DNA from: Pusillimonas sp. T7-7
Lineage (GTDB): Bacteria; Pseudomonadota; Gammaproteobacteria; Burkholderiales; Burkholderiaceae_B
DNA length: 64,000 nucleotides
NCBI RefSeq assembly: GCF_000209655.1
Contig: NC_015458.1
Coordinates: 496,001-560,000, forward strand
Reading direction: 5' to 3'
Each line of letters starts with the position of its first letter. The stretch's first letter is position 1. Positions 37,055 to 46,239 of the stretch are shown one piece after another. Position numbers and translations under genes: made by a program. The notes beneath the pieces are model-generated. The model searched no databases and was not told the origin of the DNA. It saw nothing but the letters and a program-made list of their open reading frames with translations.

Positions 37055-39770
37055 GAAAAAAACCTTGTTGCTTGTTGATGGGTCCAGCTATCTGTATCGC
37101 GCGTACCACGCCATGCCCGACCTGCGAAACGCCAAAGGAGAACCCACAGGGGCCCTATATGGTGTCATCTCCATGTTAAGGAGACTGGTGCAGGATTACA
37201 AGGCAGATTACGCCGCCTGTGTTTTTGATGCGCGTGGTAAAACCTTTCGCGATGACATCTATCCCTTATACAAGGGAAATCGGCCATCCATGCCCGAGGA
37301 GCTGGCGGCACAGACCGAACCCATACACAGGGCGGTAGCCGCCCTGGGCTGGCCTGTGCTGGCTGTGCCGGGAGTAGAGGCCGATGACATCATCGGTACG
37401 CTGGCGCGCCGTGCGGCACAAGAAGGTGTGCACACGGTGGTGTCGACCGGTGATAAGGATTTGGCTCAGCTGGTCAATGAGCACGTAGAATTGGTCAACA
37501 CCATGAGCGGTGAGCGCCAGGACATTGATGGCGTCATTAAAAAATTTGGTGTAACACCTGATCAAATTGTAGACTTTTTAATGCTCACTGGCGATACCGT
37601 GGATAATATCCCGGGTGTCGAAAAGGTGGGCCCCAAAACCGCCGCCAAATGGCTCGCGCAGTACAAGACCATAGATGCCCTGGTAGAAAATGCCGATAGC
37701 GTCAAGGGGGTTGCCGGCAATAATCTGCGGGCCGCCATCCCTAATTTTGACATGACCCGTCAGCTGGTGACCATCAAGACCGATTGCGATATTCCGGAAC
37801 TGGCTTCGGGGTTGTCAGCCTTGACCCCCACGCCTGTCGATCGCGATGTCCTGGTCAACCTATACAACGAATACGGTTTCCGCAGTTGGCTGCGAGAGCT
37901 TACCGGCGATGCCGATCGTGTTCCCGAACAAGATAGCCGTCAGCCACAGGAAATACCTCAGGCGCCCGAGCAGTTGGACTACCAAACCATCAATGACTGG
38001 GCGGATTTCGATCGCTGGTTGAAAATCATAGCGTCTGCCGACCTGGTGGCGCTCGATACGGAAACCACGTCGCTCGATCCTATGCAGGCCCGCTTGGTTG
38101 GCCTGTCGATGTCGGTGGAGGCGGGGGTTGCCTGCTATATACCGGTGGCGCATCGCGGCCCTGATCACGCTCCGCAACTACCCAAACAGGAAGTCCTTGA
38201 CCGCTTGCGCCCATGGCTCGAGGACTCCAAGGCACACAAGCTCTTGCACAACGCCAAATACGATACGCATGTGCTCATGAATGAAGGCGTGGCACTGGCC
38301 GGGGTTGCTGAAGACACCATGCTGCAGGCTTATGTGCTGGAGTCGCACAAGCGTGTGAACATGCAGGAACTTGCCGAACGCTGGCTGGGCCGGATCGGCA
38401 CCACTTATGAAGATTTGTGTGGCAAGGGCGCCAAACAGATAGGCTTTGACGAAATCGATGTCGACAAGGCCTCGCATTATGCCTGCGAGGATGCCGATTT
38501 CACCCTGCAGCTGCATCAGGTATTGCGTCCCAAGGTGCTGGCTGATCCAGGGCTGGAAAATATCTACCAGCTCGAAGTCCAAGCCTCGGCAACTCTGGCC
38601 ATTATCGAGCGCAATGGAGTTGCAATCGACGGAAAGCTGCTGGCCGCGCAAAGCCACGAGCTGGGCCAGAAGTTGTTGGAGTTTGAAGCCAAGGCTTATG
38701 AGCTGGCAGGCCAGCCATTTAATTTGAATTCACCCAAACAGCTGGGCGAAATCCTGTTCCAGCGCATGCAACTGCCGATTGTGCGCAAGACGCCCAGCGG
38801 CGCCCCATCTACCGACGAAGATGTTTTGACCAAGCTTGCTCACGACTACCCCTTGCCGGCCTTGTTGCTCGAGTACCGGGGGCTGGCCAAGCTCAAGTCC
38901 ACCTATACCGACAAGCTGCCCAAGATGATTAACCCGCGCACCGGGCGCGTTCATACCCGTTATGCACAGGCGGCAGTCATTACCGGGCGCCTGGCTTCGT
39001 CTGACCCCAATCTGCAGAATATTCCGGTGCGCACTCCCGAAGGGCGCAGGGTCAGGGCGGCGTTTGTTGCCAGCGGCGGCCAGATTGTGTCGGCCGATTA
39101 CTCCCAGATCGAACTGCGCGTCATGGCGCATGTGTCGGACGATGAAAACCTCAGGCAGGCCTTTGAGCGGGGTGACGACATTCACCAGGCAACGGCGGCG
39201 GAAGTGTTTGGCGCGGCCCAGGCCGAGGTCTCTGCCGAGCAGCGCCGGGCGGCCAAGGCCATCAACTTTGGACTGATCTACGGCATGGGAGAATTCGGCC
39301 TGGCGTCCAATCTGGGCATTACGCGCGACGCAGCCAGAGCTTATATCGATCGCTACTTTGCGCGCTACCCTGGTGTGGCCGCCTATATGGAGCAGACCAA
39401 GCGCATGGCCAACGAGCTGGGCTATGTGGAAACGGTGTTTGGCCGGCGTCTGTGGTTGCCCGACTTACGTGGAGCCAAGGGTCCACGCCGTGCCGCTGCC
39501 GAGCGGGCGGCCATCAATGCGCCTATGCAGGGCACCGCAGCTGACCTGATCAAAATGGCTATGGTTGCCGTGCAAGACTGGCTTGAGGCCGAAGGCCTGA
39601 AAACCTTGATGGTGATGCAGGTGCACGATGAGCTGGTGTTTGAGGTGCCTGCCGATGAAGTTGATATCATAAAAAAACATCTGCCCGCCCTGATGTGCAA
39701 TGTGGCGCAGCTAAGCGTTCCGCTGGTAGCCGAAGTGGGTGTGGGGCCAAACTGGGAGCAGGCGCACTAA
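37053..39770 (+). CDS. polA: DNA polymerase I
   Basis: Repair and Okazaki-fragment processing polymerase. 905 residues in three parts: N-terminal 5' nuclease (LLLVDGSSYLYRAYHAMP; TGDKDLAQLV), 3'-5' proofreading domain with the metal ligands Asp335 and Glu337 in LDTETTSLD, so proofreading appears intact, and the polymerase domain (motif A DYSQIELRVMAHVS near 682; RRAAKAINFGLIYGMG; motif C QVHDELVFEV). The start MKKTLLLVDGSS is canonical but has no visible Shine-Dalgarno sequence and overlaps the divergent LOG start. Confidence 0.97.
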   Translation: MKKTLLLVDGSSYLYRAYHAMPDLRNAKGEPTGALYGVISMLRRLVQDYKADYAACVFDARGKTFRDDIYPLYKGNRPSMPEELAAQTEPIHRAVAALGWPVLAVPGVEADDIIGTLARRAAQEGVHTVVSTGDKDLAQLVNEHVELVNTMSGERQDIDGVIKKFGVTPDQIVDFLMLTGDTVDNIPGVEKVGPKTAAKWLAQYKTIDALVENADSVKGVAGNNLRAAIPNFDMTRQLVTIKTDCDIPELASGLSALTPTPVDRDVLVNLYNEYGFRSWLRELTGDADRVPEQDSRQPQEIPQAPEQLDYQTINDWADFDRWLKIIASADLVALDTETTSLDPMQARLVGLSMSVEAGVACYIPVAHRGPDHAPQLPKQEVLDRLRPWLEDSKAHKLLHNAKYDTHVLMNEGVALAGVAEDTMLQAYVLESHKRVNMQELAERWLGRIGTTYEDLCGKGAKQIGFDEIDVDKASHYACEDADFTLQLHQVLRPKVLADPGLENIYQLEVQASATLAIIERNGVAIDGKLLAAQSHELGQKLLEFEAKAYELAGQPFNLNSPKQLGEILFQRMQLPIVRKTPSGAPSTDEDVLTKLAHDYPLPALLLEYRGLAKLKSTYTDKLPKMINPRTGRVHTRYAQAAVITGRLASSDPNLQNIPVRTPEGRRVRAAFVASGGQIVSADYSQIELRVMAHVSDDENLRQAFERGDDIHQATAAEVFGAAQAEVSAEQRRAAKAINFGLIYGMGEFGLASNLGITRDAARAYIDRYFARYPGVAAYMEQTKRMANELGYVETVFGRRLWLPDLRGAKGPRRAAAERAAINAPMQGTAADLIKMAMVAVQDWLEAEGLKTLMVMQVHDELVFEVPADEVDIIKKHLPALMCNVAQLSVPLVAEVGVGPNWEQAH

Positions 39771-39849
39771 GACCTGTCCTGTTTCAGGAACAACAATACT
39801 GCTTCTGGCTGTGCCAGGCAGTTCTCGTTTCAAGCAGAAAGGAGCTGAT

Positions 39850-40647
39850 ATGTCTTTTTCGTCTATTACAGGAATGGAGCCTACCGCAATACACACCGGC
39901 GTCGAGGGCTTGCGTGACGGTTTGGTCGACATCCCCACCTTTGATGGCACCATAGCCGCCTACTATGCGGCTCCCGCCGATCAAGAGCAGCCACCGCTGA
40001 TCCTGGTCATACAGGAAATCTTTGGGGTGCACGAGCATATCAAGGATGTGTGCAGGCGCCTGGCGCACCAAGGCTATATGGCGGTGGCGGTTGAGCTGTA
40101 CCAGCGCCAAGGCGATGCTGCCCAATATACCGATATGCAGGCGCTCATCAAAGATATCGTGGCGCAAGTGCCCGACGAGCAGGTATTGGCTGATCTGGAC
40201 GCCAGTCTTGCATGGGCGGCCACCCAGGGGGCGGATGCGACGCGCCTGGGGGTAACGGGTTTCTGCTGGGGAGGGCGTCTGACTTGGTTGTACGCAGCGC
40301 ATCAGCCCCGCTGCAAGGCCGCTGTCGCCTGGTATGGCAGGCTCACGAAAGGGCATGGCCCTTTGCAAGTACGCAATCCGGTTGATGTGGCCGCCGATCT
40401 GCAGGCACCGGTACTGGGCCTATATGGGGCGCAAGATGCCGGCATTCCACTGGAAGATGTGGCGCGCATGGAAGCCGCGCTCGCGCAGGGCAGCCCCGCT
40501 GCCAGGGAATCACGCTTCGTGGTCTATCAGGACTCAGGCCACGCTTTCTATGCCGATTACCGGCCCAGCTATAACGTTTCCGATGCACAGGATGCCTGGA
40601 GCAAACTGCTGGCCTGGTTTGACCAGCATTTGGACCAGGGCCTGTAA
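39850..40647 (+). CDS. Dienelactone hydrolase family protein
   Basis: Alpha/beta hydrolase of the dienelactone hydrolase family (carboxymethylenebutenolidase-like); true substrate unknown. 265 residues. The nucleophile is Cys139 in TGFCWGGR, with an acid in YGAQDAGIP and His in YQDSGHAFYAD completing the triad. The ATG at 39850 is chosen because of AAGGAG (39839-39844) six bases upstream; the frame is open further upstream into polA sequence without conserved residues. No catechol-pathway genes are adjacent, so a general detoxifying role is as likely. Confidence 0.9.
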   Translation: MSFSSITGMEPTAIHTGVEGLRDGLVDIPTFDGTIAAYYAAPADQEQPPLILVIQEIFGVHEHIKDVCRRLAHQGYMAVAVELYQRQGDAAQYTDMQALIKDIVAQVPDEQVLADLDASLAWAATQGADATRLGVTGFCWGGRLTWLYAAHQPRCKAAVAWYGRLTKGHGPLQVRNPVDVAADLQAPVLGLYGAQDAGIPLEDVARMEAALAQGSPAARESRFVVYQDSGHAFYADYRPSYNVSDAQDAWSKLLAWFDQHLDQGL

Positions 40648-40673
40648 ACAGAGGCCTCAGGCCATGGGTGCTG

Positions 40674-41555
40674 TTATAACTGTTGCATGGCTTGAAGTGC
40701 GTGGATGCGGGCCGCAATAGGCGGGTGCGACGAGAACATGGCGCTGATGGCCTTGCCGCCCGAAATGCCCGAGGCCTGGAAGTTTTTGGGCAGCTCGCCC
40801 GCTTCGACGCCGCCCAGGCGGGCCAAGGCGTTAATCATGGGTTCGCGTGAGCCCAGCAGGCTGGCGGATCCCGCATCGGCACGATATTCGCGTTGGCGCG
40901 AGAACCAGGCCACGATAATCGATGCCAGCACGCCGAATACCAGCTCACAGACCAAAACAGTGATGTAGTAGCCCATGCCGACGCCGCGATCATTCTTGAA
41001 TACGACCTGATCGATAAAGTAGCCGGCAACGCGAGCCAGGAAAATCACGAAGGTATTGACCACGCCTTGTATCAGGGTCAGCGTGACCATGTCGCCATTG
41101 GCAATGTGGGCGACTTCGTGGCCCAGAACTGCGGCGACTTCTTCTTCAGACATGCTTTCCAGCAGGCCTGTCGAGACGGCGACCAGGGAGTTATTCCTGG
41201 AGGCGCCCGTGGCAAAGGCATTGGGCGCGCCCTGGTAGACGGCGACTTCAGGGCGGCCGATGCCGGCCCTATCGGCCAACTGGTGAACGGTATCAAGCAG
41301 CCAGGCTTCGCGGGCATTTGCGGGGGCCTGGGGGTCGATAACCCGCGCCCCGGTCGAGCGCTTGGCCATCCATTTGCTGATCAGCAGCGAAATGATGGAG
41401 CCGGTGAAACCGATGATGGCCGAAAAAATCAGCAGCTGGGTCAGATCCAGGCCGTTGGCAGTCAGATAGCGGCCAACACCCAGGATGTTCATGGAAGCGC
41501 TGAGTACGATCATGACCGCAACGTTGGTCATAAGGAACAGGAAAATTCGTTTCAT
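40674..41555 (-). CDS. htpX: Membrane zinc metalloprotease HtpX
   Basis: M48-family inner-membrane protease for quality control of misfolded membrane proteins, partner of FtsH in E. coli. 293 residues. Two N-terminal membrane segments ([37 protein letters not shown]), the zinc site HEVAH with His146, Glu147 and His150, two further membrane segments, and a downstream Glu ligand in [21 protein letters not shown] is the family N-terminus; an in-frame ATG at 41576 would add seven residues. Confidence 0.95.
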   Translation of the reverse strand: MKRIFLFLMTNVAVMIVLSASMNILGVGRYLTANGLDLTQLLIFSAIIGFTGSIISLLISKWMAKRSTGARVIDPQAPANAREAWLLDTVHQLADRAGIGRPEVAVYQGAPNAFATGASRNNSLVAVSTGLLESMSEEEVAAVLGHEVAHIANGDMVTLTLIQGVVNTFVIFLARVAGYFIDQVVFKNDRGVGMGYYITVLVCELVFGVLASIIVAWFSRQREYRADAGSASLLGSREPMINALARLGGVEAGELPKNFQASGISGGKAISAMFSSHPPIAARIHALQAMQQL

Positions 41556-41723
41556 ATCTTTGTATATTCCAGACAAGGCGAGCGTTGGAAGGTGGTTTAT
41601 TTTATGGCGTTCGACTGTATATATGGGGATCGGTTCCCGGTATTTAAAGCATCGCGCCGATATTTCCCCGGTACAAGAGTATAGTATCGGCTTCCTGTTT
41701 TGTTCTGAATCGCGGTCGAGTAC

Positions 41724-42647
41724 ATGCAGTCTCTGTGGATGTTACTGGCGAGTCTTATGTTTGCTGGCATGGGGGCCTGTGTAAAAGTGGCCGCCGATTA
41801 TGGCGCGTCTTTGCCGCATGTGGTTCTGTTTCGCGGCATCCCGTCGGTGCTGCTTTTGTTCATCTGGACCCAGCTGACGCATCGCAGCCTGGTTCCAAAT
41901 AGCTGGAAACTGCATATCTGGCGCAATCTCTCCGGCGTCAGTTCCATGTGGCTGGGCTTCTTTGCCATTTCCCATCTTCCTCTTCCCACCGCGATCAGCC
42001 TTAATTACACGGCGCCCTTGTTCATTGCCTGCTGGATGCTGGGCTGGGGCGGCACGCAGCGTGATCCGGTGCGTATCGTGGCGGTTGCATTGGGCTTTCT
42101 GGGGGTGCTGGCCGTGTTGCGGCCCAGTATCGCGCATGAGCATCTGCTGGCCGCGGCCTTGGGCTTGGGGGCGGGCGCCTTATCGGCGATTGCCATGATG
42201 CAGATACGCAGCCTGGGGCGTGTGGGCGAGCCCGAGTGGCGAACTGTATTCATCTTTTCATGCTTTGTCTGCTTCACGGGTAGTGCCGGACTGCTTGTCG
42301 ATGGCTGGCGTGATATAAGTCTGTCGGCCTGGCTGGCCTTGACCGGGGTCGGCGTGTTTGGTCTGGTGGGGCAGTTGGCCATGACGCGCGCCTTCGGCAT
42401 GGGGTCGGCACTGTTGACTGCGGCCTTGCAATACACCACCATTATTTTTGCGGCCCTGCTGGGCATTATCTTCTGGGACGATGTGCCTGATGCCATTGCC
42501 TGGGCGGGAATGGGGCTTATCATAGCTTCTGGCTTGCTGTCGATCTGGCGTACCTATACCGAAGACCGCATTATGCGCGGGCAAACGGTCGTACAGATGC
42601 AGGCGGCAACAGTTGATACGGCAATAGAGGAGACTCGACGTGTTTAA
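41724..42647 (+). CDS. EamA-family DMT transporter
   Basis: Inner-membrane drug/metabolite exporter-like protein of the EamA superfamily; substrate unknown. 307 residues with about ten hydrophobic segments in two tandem EamA halves (first near 1-135, second near 140-285), for example [20 protein letters not shown] and [20 protein letters not shown]. The C-terminal tail is hydrophilic. It overlaps the sulfurtransferase gene by eight bases, so the two are translationally coupled. Confidence 0.9.
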   Translation: MQSLWMLLASLMFAGMGACVKVAADYGASLPHVVLFRGIPSVLLLFIWTQLTHRSLVPNSWKLHIWRNLSGVSSMWLGFFAISHLPLPTAISLNYTAPLFIACWMLGWGGTQRDPVRIVAVALGFLGVLAVLRPSIAHEHLLAAALGLGAGALSAIAMMQIRSLGRVGEPEWRTVFIFSCFVCFTGSAGLLVDGWRDISLSAWLALTGVGVFGLVGQLAMTRAFGMGSALLTAALQYTTIIFAALLGIIFWDDVPDAIAWAGMGLIIASGLLSIWRTYTEDRIMRGQTVVQMQAATVDTAIEETRRV

Positions 42648-43509
42648 GTTACTGATCAATGCAGAAGAACTGCAAAAAAACATCTCTGCGCGCAACTGGC
42701 TCGTTTTCGACGTCAGGCATGATTTGATGAATCATCAGGCCGGCCGCCAGGCTTACGAGCAAGGCCATATTCCTGGTGCGCTCTACCTTGATCACGAACA
42801 GCAGCTGTCAGCCCCCAAAACAGGCAGTAACGGCCGCCATCCCTTGCCTGGGCGCGAAGATTTCGCAGCCTTGATGCGTAGCCAGGGCTTGACGCAGCAG
42901 TCGCAAGTGGTGGTGTATGACGGGGGCAGCAGCATGTATGCCGCGCATCTATGGTGGATGTTGCGCTGGATCGGCCATGAGCGTGTGGCGATTCTGGATG
43001 GCGGCTGGCAGGCCTGGCTGGCCGCTGGCGGGGTAGTGGAAACGGGTTCGAATTCGGCCAGACTGACCGAAGCCCAGGCGGTACAAAGTCTGAATGTGCC
43101 AGGGGCGGCTGCCATGCCGACGGTGGATGCGCAGAGAGTACTTGATAATCTGTCGAATCCAATCTTCACGGTGCTGGACGCCAGGGCTGTCGACCGCTAT
43201 CTGGGCAAGACCGAGCCGATGGATCCCGTCGCTGGCCATATTCCACAGGCATTGAATCGACCCAATACACTGAACACTCAGGAAAATGGCCTCTTCAAGC
43301 CGGCTGACGAGTTACGGCAGGACTTTGATGCCTTGCTTGCCGGGCGTGCCCCGCGGCAAGTCGTCCATCAATGCGGCTCGGGCATTTCGGCCTGCCACAA
43401 TCTGTTTGCCATGGAGCTGGCGGGCTTGGAAGGGTCGGCCTTGTATCCGGGATCCTGGAGCGAATGGTGCAGCGATCCCAGCCGGCCAGTGGCCCGCGCT
43501 GACGATTGA
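42640..43509 (+). CDS. sseA: Thiosulfate / 3-mercaptopyruvate sulfurtransferase
   Basis: Two-domain rhodanese that moves sulfur from a donor to cyanide or thiols. 289 residues. The inactive N-terminal rhodanese domain (WLVFDVRHDLMNHQAGRQAY, HIPGALYLD) precedes the catalytic domain with Cys245 in HQCGSGISACHN; the CGSGxxA loop is nearer to 3-mercaptopyruvate sulfurtransferases than to CRxGxx rhodaneses. GTG start with GAGGAG upstream, overlapping the EamA gene. Convergent with the Rieske oxygenase gene. Confidence 0.92.
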   Translation: MFKLLINAEELQKNISARNWLVFDVRHDLMNHQAGRQAYEQGHIPGALYLDHEQQLSAPKTGSNGRHPLPGREDFAALMRSQGLTQQSQVVVYDGGSSMYAAHLWWMLRWIGHERVAILDGGWQAWLAAGGVVETGSNSARLTEAQAVQSLNVPGAAAMPTVDAQRVLDNLSNPIFTVLDARAVDRYLGKTEPMDPVAGHIPQALNRPNTLNTQENGLFKPADELRQDFDALLAGRAPRQVVHQCGSGISACHNLFAMELAGLEGSALYPGSWSEWCSDPSRPVARADD

Positions 43510-43538
43510 CCGCAGCAGCATCCAGGCGGCGTCTTGAT

Positions 43539-44690
43539 TCAGGCGCCTGCTCCGTCCATCAGCCGCCGGTACCATTCATGAAAGTGCTGCATGCCATCTT
43601 CCATAGGCGACTGGTAGGGACCTGATTCGCTGGCGCCGCGCTTCAACAGCGCACGGCGCCCGGCATCCATTCTTTCGGCGATTTCGTCGTCTTCGATGGC
43701 GGTTTCCATGTAGGCGGCCCGCTGGGCTTCGACAAACTCGCGCTCGAAGGCGACAATATCTTCGGGGTAATAGAATTCGACGATATTGACAGTTTCTTGC
43801 GGGCTGACCGGGTGCAGTGTGGACAAGACCGCGACGTGCGGATAAAGCTCGATCATATGGGTGGGAAAATAAGTAACCCACACGGCGCCAAAATCAGGCG
43901 CGCTACCGGTTCGGTAGTCAAGCAGGCGTTCGTGCCATTGCCGGTATAAGTCTGTGCCCGGTTGTGCCAGCGATTGATGCACTCCTACGCGTTGCAAGCT
44001 GTACCACGACGAAAACTCCCAGCTCAGGTCATCGCAGCTTACAAATTTGCCCAGCCCCGGATGGAAGGGGCCCACATGGTAGTCTTCAAGATAGACTTCA
44101 ATAAAGGTTTTCCAGTTGTAGTTGCAGCGATGGACTTCGACGTGATCCAGCACATAGTCGGAAAAATCGAATTCGGGCCGCTCAAACAAGGCGGCCATAT
44201 CGTGTGCCGGATTGCGCGGGCCTTCAAACAACAGGCCATGGCAGTTTTTCAATGTATAGCGTTGCAGGTTCAGGCAGGGCGTTTCAGGAAATTGCGGTGC
44301 GCCCAGCAGTTGTCCCTGCTTGCTGTAGGTCCAGCGGTGTACGGGGCATACGATATTGCCGCCGGTATCGCGCAGGTTGCCGTGCGAAGCCTGGGCGCTG
44401 GTCACGTCGCCTGCCTGGCCGCCCAGCATAATGGCCTGCCTATGACGGCAAACATTGGACAGTAGCTCAACACCTTGGGGGTGGCGAACCAGTACGCGGC
44501 CAGCCTGCTCTTGGGGCAGGGTGCGCCAGTCGCCTGCTTCAGGTACGAGTTTTTCGTGCCCCACGTAAAGCGCGGAGTTCTTAAAAATGAGCGCTAGTTC
44601 TTGCTCGAAGGTAGTTTCGCTGAAATAGCTGCTGGCTGAAAGTTGGGTGTGGGCCGGCGCGAAATGCGCTTCCCGACCGATGTCGGTCAT
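43539..44690 (-). CDS. Rieske-type aromatic ring-hydroxylating oxygenase alpha subunit
   Basis: Predicted Rieske non-heme iron oxygenase of unknown substrate. 383 residues. The [2Fe-2S] ligands are Cys81-x-His83 (NVCRHRQ) and Cys115-x2-His118 (CPVHRWTY). The mononuclear iron site is Asp202-x2-His205-x4-His210 (EDYHVGPFHPG), with a further acid in the MIELYPHVAVL region. The gap between the cluster motifs is 31 residues rather than about 15-17. No reductase, ferredoxin or beta subunit gene is nearby, so electron donors lie elsewhere. From recall, homologues next to xseB-ispA-dxs occur in other Burkholderiales. Confidence 0.87.
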   Translation of the reverse strand: MTDIGREAHFAPAHTQLSASSYFSETTFEQELALIFKNSALYVGHEKLVPEAGDWRTLPQEQAGRVLVRHPQGVELLSNVCRHRQAIMLGGQAGDVTSAQASHGNLRDTGGNIVCPVHRWTYSKQGQLLGAPQFPETPCLNLQRYTLKNCHGLLFEGPRNPAHDMAALFERPEFDFSDYVLDHVEVHRCNYNWKTFIEVYLEDYHVGPFHPGLGKFVSCDDLSWEFSSWYSLQRVGVHQSLAQPGTDLYRQWHERLLDYRTGSAPDFGAVWVTYFPTHMIELYPHVAVLSTLHPVSPQETVNIVEFYYPEDIVAFEREFVEAQRAAYMETAIEDDEIAERMDAGRRALLKRGASESGPYQSPMEDGMQHFHEWYRRLMDGAGA

Positions 44691-44831
44691 GGTTCCCCCC
44701 GCAATGATGAAACCAGTAAAGCCTGATAGCCCCTGGTGCGAAGAAAAAAACGGATTGGCCGATGAATATGGAAAACCGATGATTGTACTTCAATTTCTCT
44801 TATGTAAAACAAGCCCTTGAAGCAGTTTCGG

Positions 44832-44858
44832 GCGGACGCGGTCCGCTTCTCGTACAAT
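44832..44858 (+). promoter_or_regulatory. Candidate xseB-ispA-dxs promoter with inverted repeat
   Basis: TACAAT (44853-44858) is a strong -10-like box, 58 bases before the chosen xseB start. Where a -35 box would be there is a perfect inverted repeat GCGGAC-GCG-GTCCGC (44832-44846). This arrangement suggests a regulator site overlapping the -35 position; it is inference. Confidence 0.35.
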
Positions 44859-44915
44859 TTAAAGAGTTTCAAAAAAAAGCGACCGGATGGCGCGTCTGTT
44901 TACTGGAATATGGTC

Positions 44916-45203
44916 ATGAATAATGCGAAGGCGGGCGAACAACCCGTAACCAACAGCGATGAACTGAATAAGGCGGCGCTGCCTCAAGATTTCGAAACTG
45001 CATTGGCGCAGCTGGAGTCCCTGGTTGCGCAAATGGAAACCGGTACGCTGGCGCTCGATCAATCGCTGGCGGCTTACGAACAGGGTGTTGAGCTGGCCAA
45101 GATATGCCAGCGCCGCCTTGATCAGGCTGAACAGCAGGTAAGGGTTTTGCAAGACAATCTGCTGAAACCTCTGGCTGATGCATCCGATGCTCAAGAGGAA
45201 TAG
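44916..45203 (+). CDS. xseB: Exodeoxyribonuclease VII small subunit
   Basis: Small subunit of exonuclease VII, partner of XseA (not in this window). 95 residues; the family core is DFETALAQLESLVAQMETG, then LDQSLAAYEQGVELAKICQ and QAEQQVRVLQ, forming the expected helical hairpin. The frame is open from 44817 but residues before MNNAKAG look unlike the family; the ATG at 44916 has GGA eight bases upstream, while the ATG at 44910 is too close to it. Ends two bases before ispA, as in the widespread xseB-ispA-dxs order. Confidence 0.92.
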   Translation: MNNAKAGEQPVTNSDELNKAALPQDFETALAQLESLVAQMETGTLALDQSLAAYEQGVELAKICQRRLDQAEQQVRVLQDNLLKPLADASDAQEE

Positions 45204-45205
45204 GC

Positions 45206-46120
45206 ATGGGGCGTAAATCCATAGATTTTCCGATATGGCTGGATGATCGCGTACAGCATATTGAAGCGGTACTCGATCAGGTCCTGCCTCAGGAAACCGT
45301 TGTGCCCGAAAGTCTGCATGAGGCCATGCGCTACGCCGTGCTGGGCGGTGGCAAGCGGGTGCGGGCGGCGTTGGTCTACGCGGCGGGCGAAGCCGCCCTG
45401 CAGTCTGGCACGCCTGCGTCGGCTCAGCAAATAGGTCTGGATCACGCTGCGGCAGCTGTCGAGCTCATACATGCTTATTCGCTGATACACGACGATCTGC
45501 CTTGCATGGACGACGATACGCTGCGTCGGGGACGCCCTACGGTGCACGTGCGTTTTAGCGAAGCTACTGCCATGCTGGCGGGCGACGCTTTACAGCCATT
45601 GGCTTTCGAGCTGTTGGGCCTGATGCCTATTGCTCCGGCCTTGATCGTGCAGGCGACTCAGCTGCTGGCGCGTTCGGCGGGCAGCCTGGGCATGGTCGGC
45701 GGGCAGGCTATCGATTGCGAGAGTGTAGGCGTAGCGCTTTCCAAAGAGCAGTTGCAACAAATGCACAGCATGAAAACCGGCGCCATGCTTGAAGCCAGTG
45801 TTCTTCTGGGCGGAATCGTTGCGGGTGCGGGATCGGCCGTGCGCCAGGGGCTTGAAGATTATGCAACGGCCATAGGCCTGGCCTTCCAGGTTGTGGACGA
45901 TATCCTGGACGTCACTGCCGATACTGTCACACTGGGCAAAACCGCCGGCAAGGATGCGGCGGGCAATAAACCCACCTATGTCTCCATCATGGGGCTTGAC
46001 GGCTCGCGCAAGCTATTGCATGCACTGCATGCGCAGGCCCACGCTGCATTGTTGCCACTGGGGCCTGCTGGCGCGCATTTGGCGGGCATTGCCGACTATG
46101 TTGTGGGCCGCGACCGCTAA
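45206..46120 (+). CDS. ispA: Farnesyl diphosphate synthase
   Basis: Condenses isopentenyl and dimethylallyl diphosphate to geranyl and then farnesyl diphosphate, precursor of quinone side chains and undecaprenyl phosphate and of squalene (see hpnC-hpnD-hpnE). 304 residues. First aspartate-rich motif DDLPCMDDDTLRRGRPT (about 95-111), second DDILD near 231, and EAALQSGTP-type segments are as expected. Cotranscribed with xseB and dxs. Confidence 0.96.
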   Translation: MGRKSIDFPIWLDDRVQHIEAVLDQVLPQETVVPESLHEAMRYAVLGGGKRVRAALVYAAGEAALQSGTPASAQQIGLDHAAAAVELIHAYSLIHDDLPCMDDDTLRRGRPTVHVRFSEATAMLAGDALQPLAFELLGLMPIAPALIVQATQLLARSAGSLGMVGGQAIDCESVGVALSKEQLQQMHSMKTGAMLEASVLLGGIVAGAGSAVRQGLEDYATAIGLAFQVVDDILDVTADTVTLGKTAGKDAAGNKPTYVSIMGLDGSRKLLHALHAQAHAALLPLGPAGAHLAGIADYVVGRDR

Positions 46121-46239
46121 CATCCCTTCTTGGCTGTTTGCTCAGCGAACAAGACGGGATGTAAAGCCGGTTTTTCATCCTTCCACTTGCTGTTATCGTG
46201 GGTGGTTAAAATGCTGTTTGACCGAATTCTTTAATCTGT

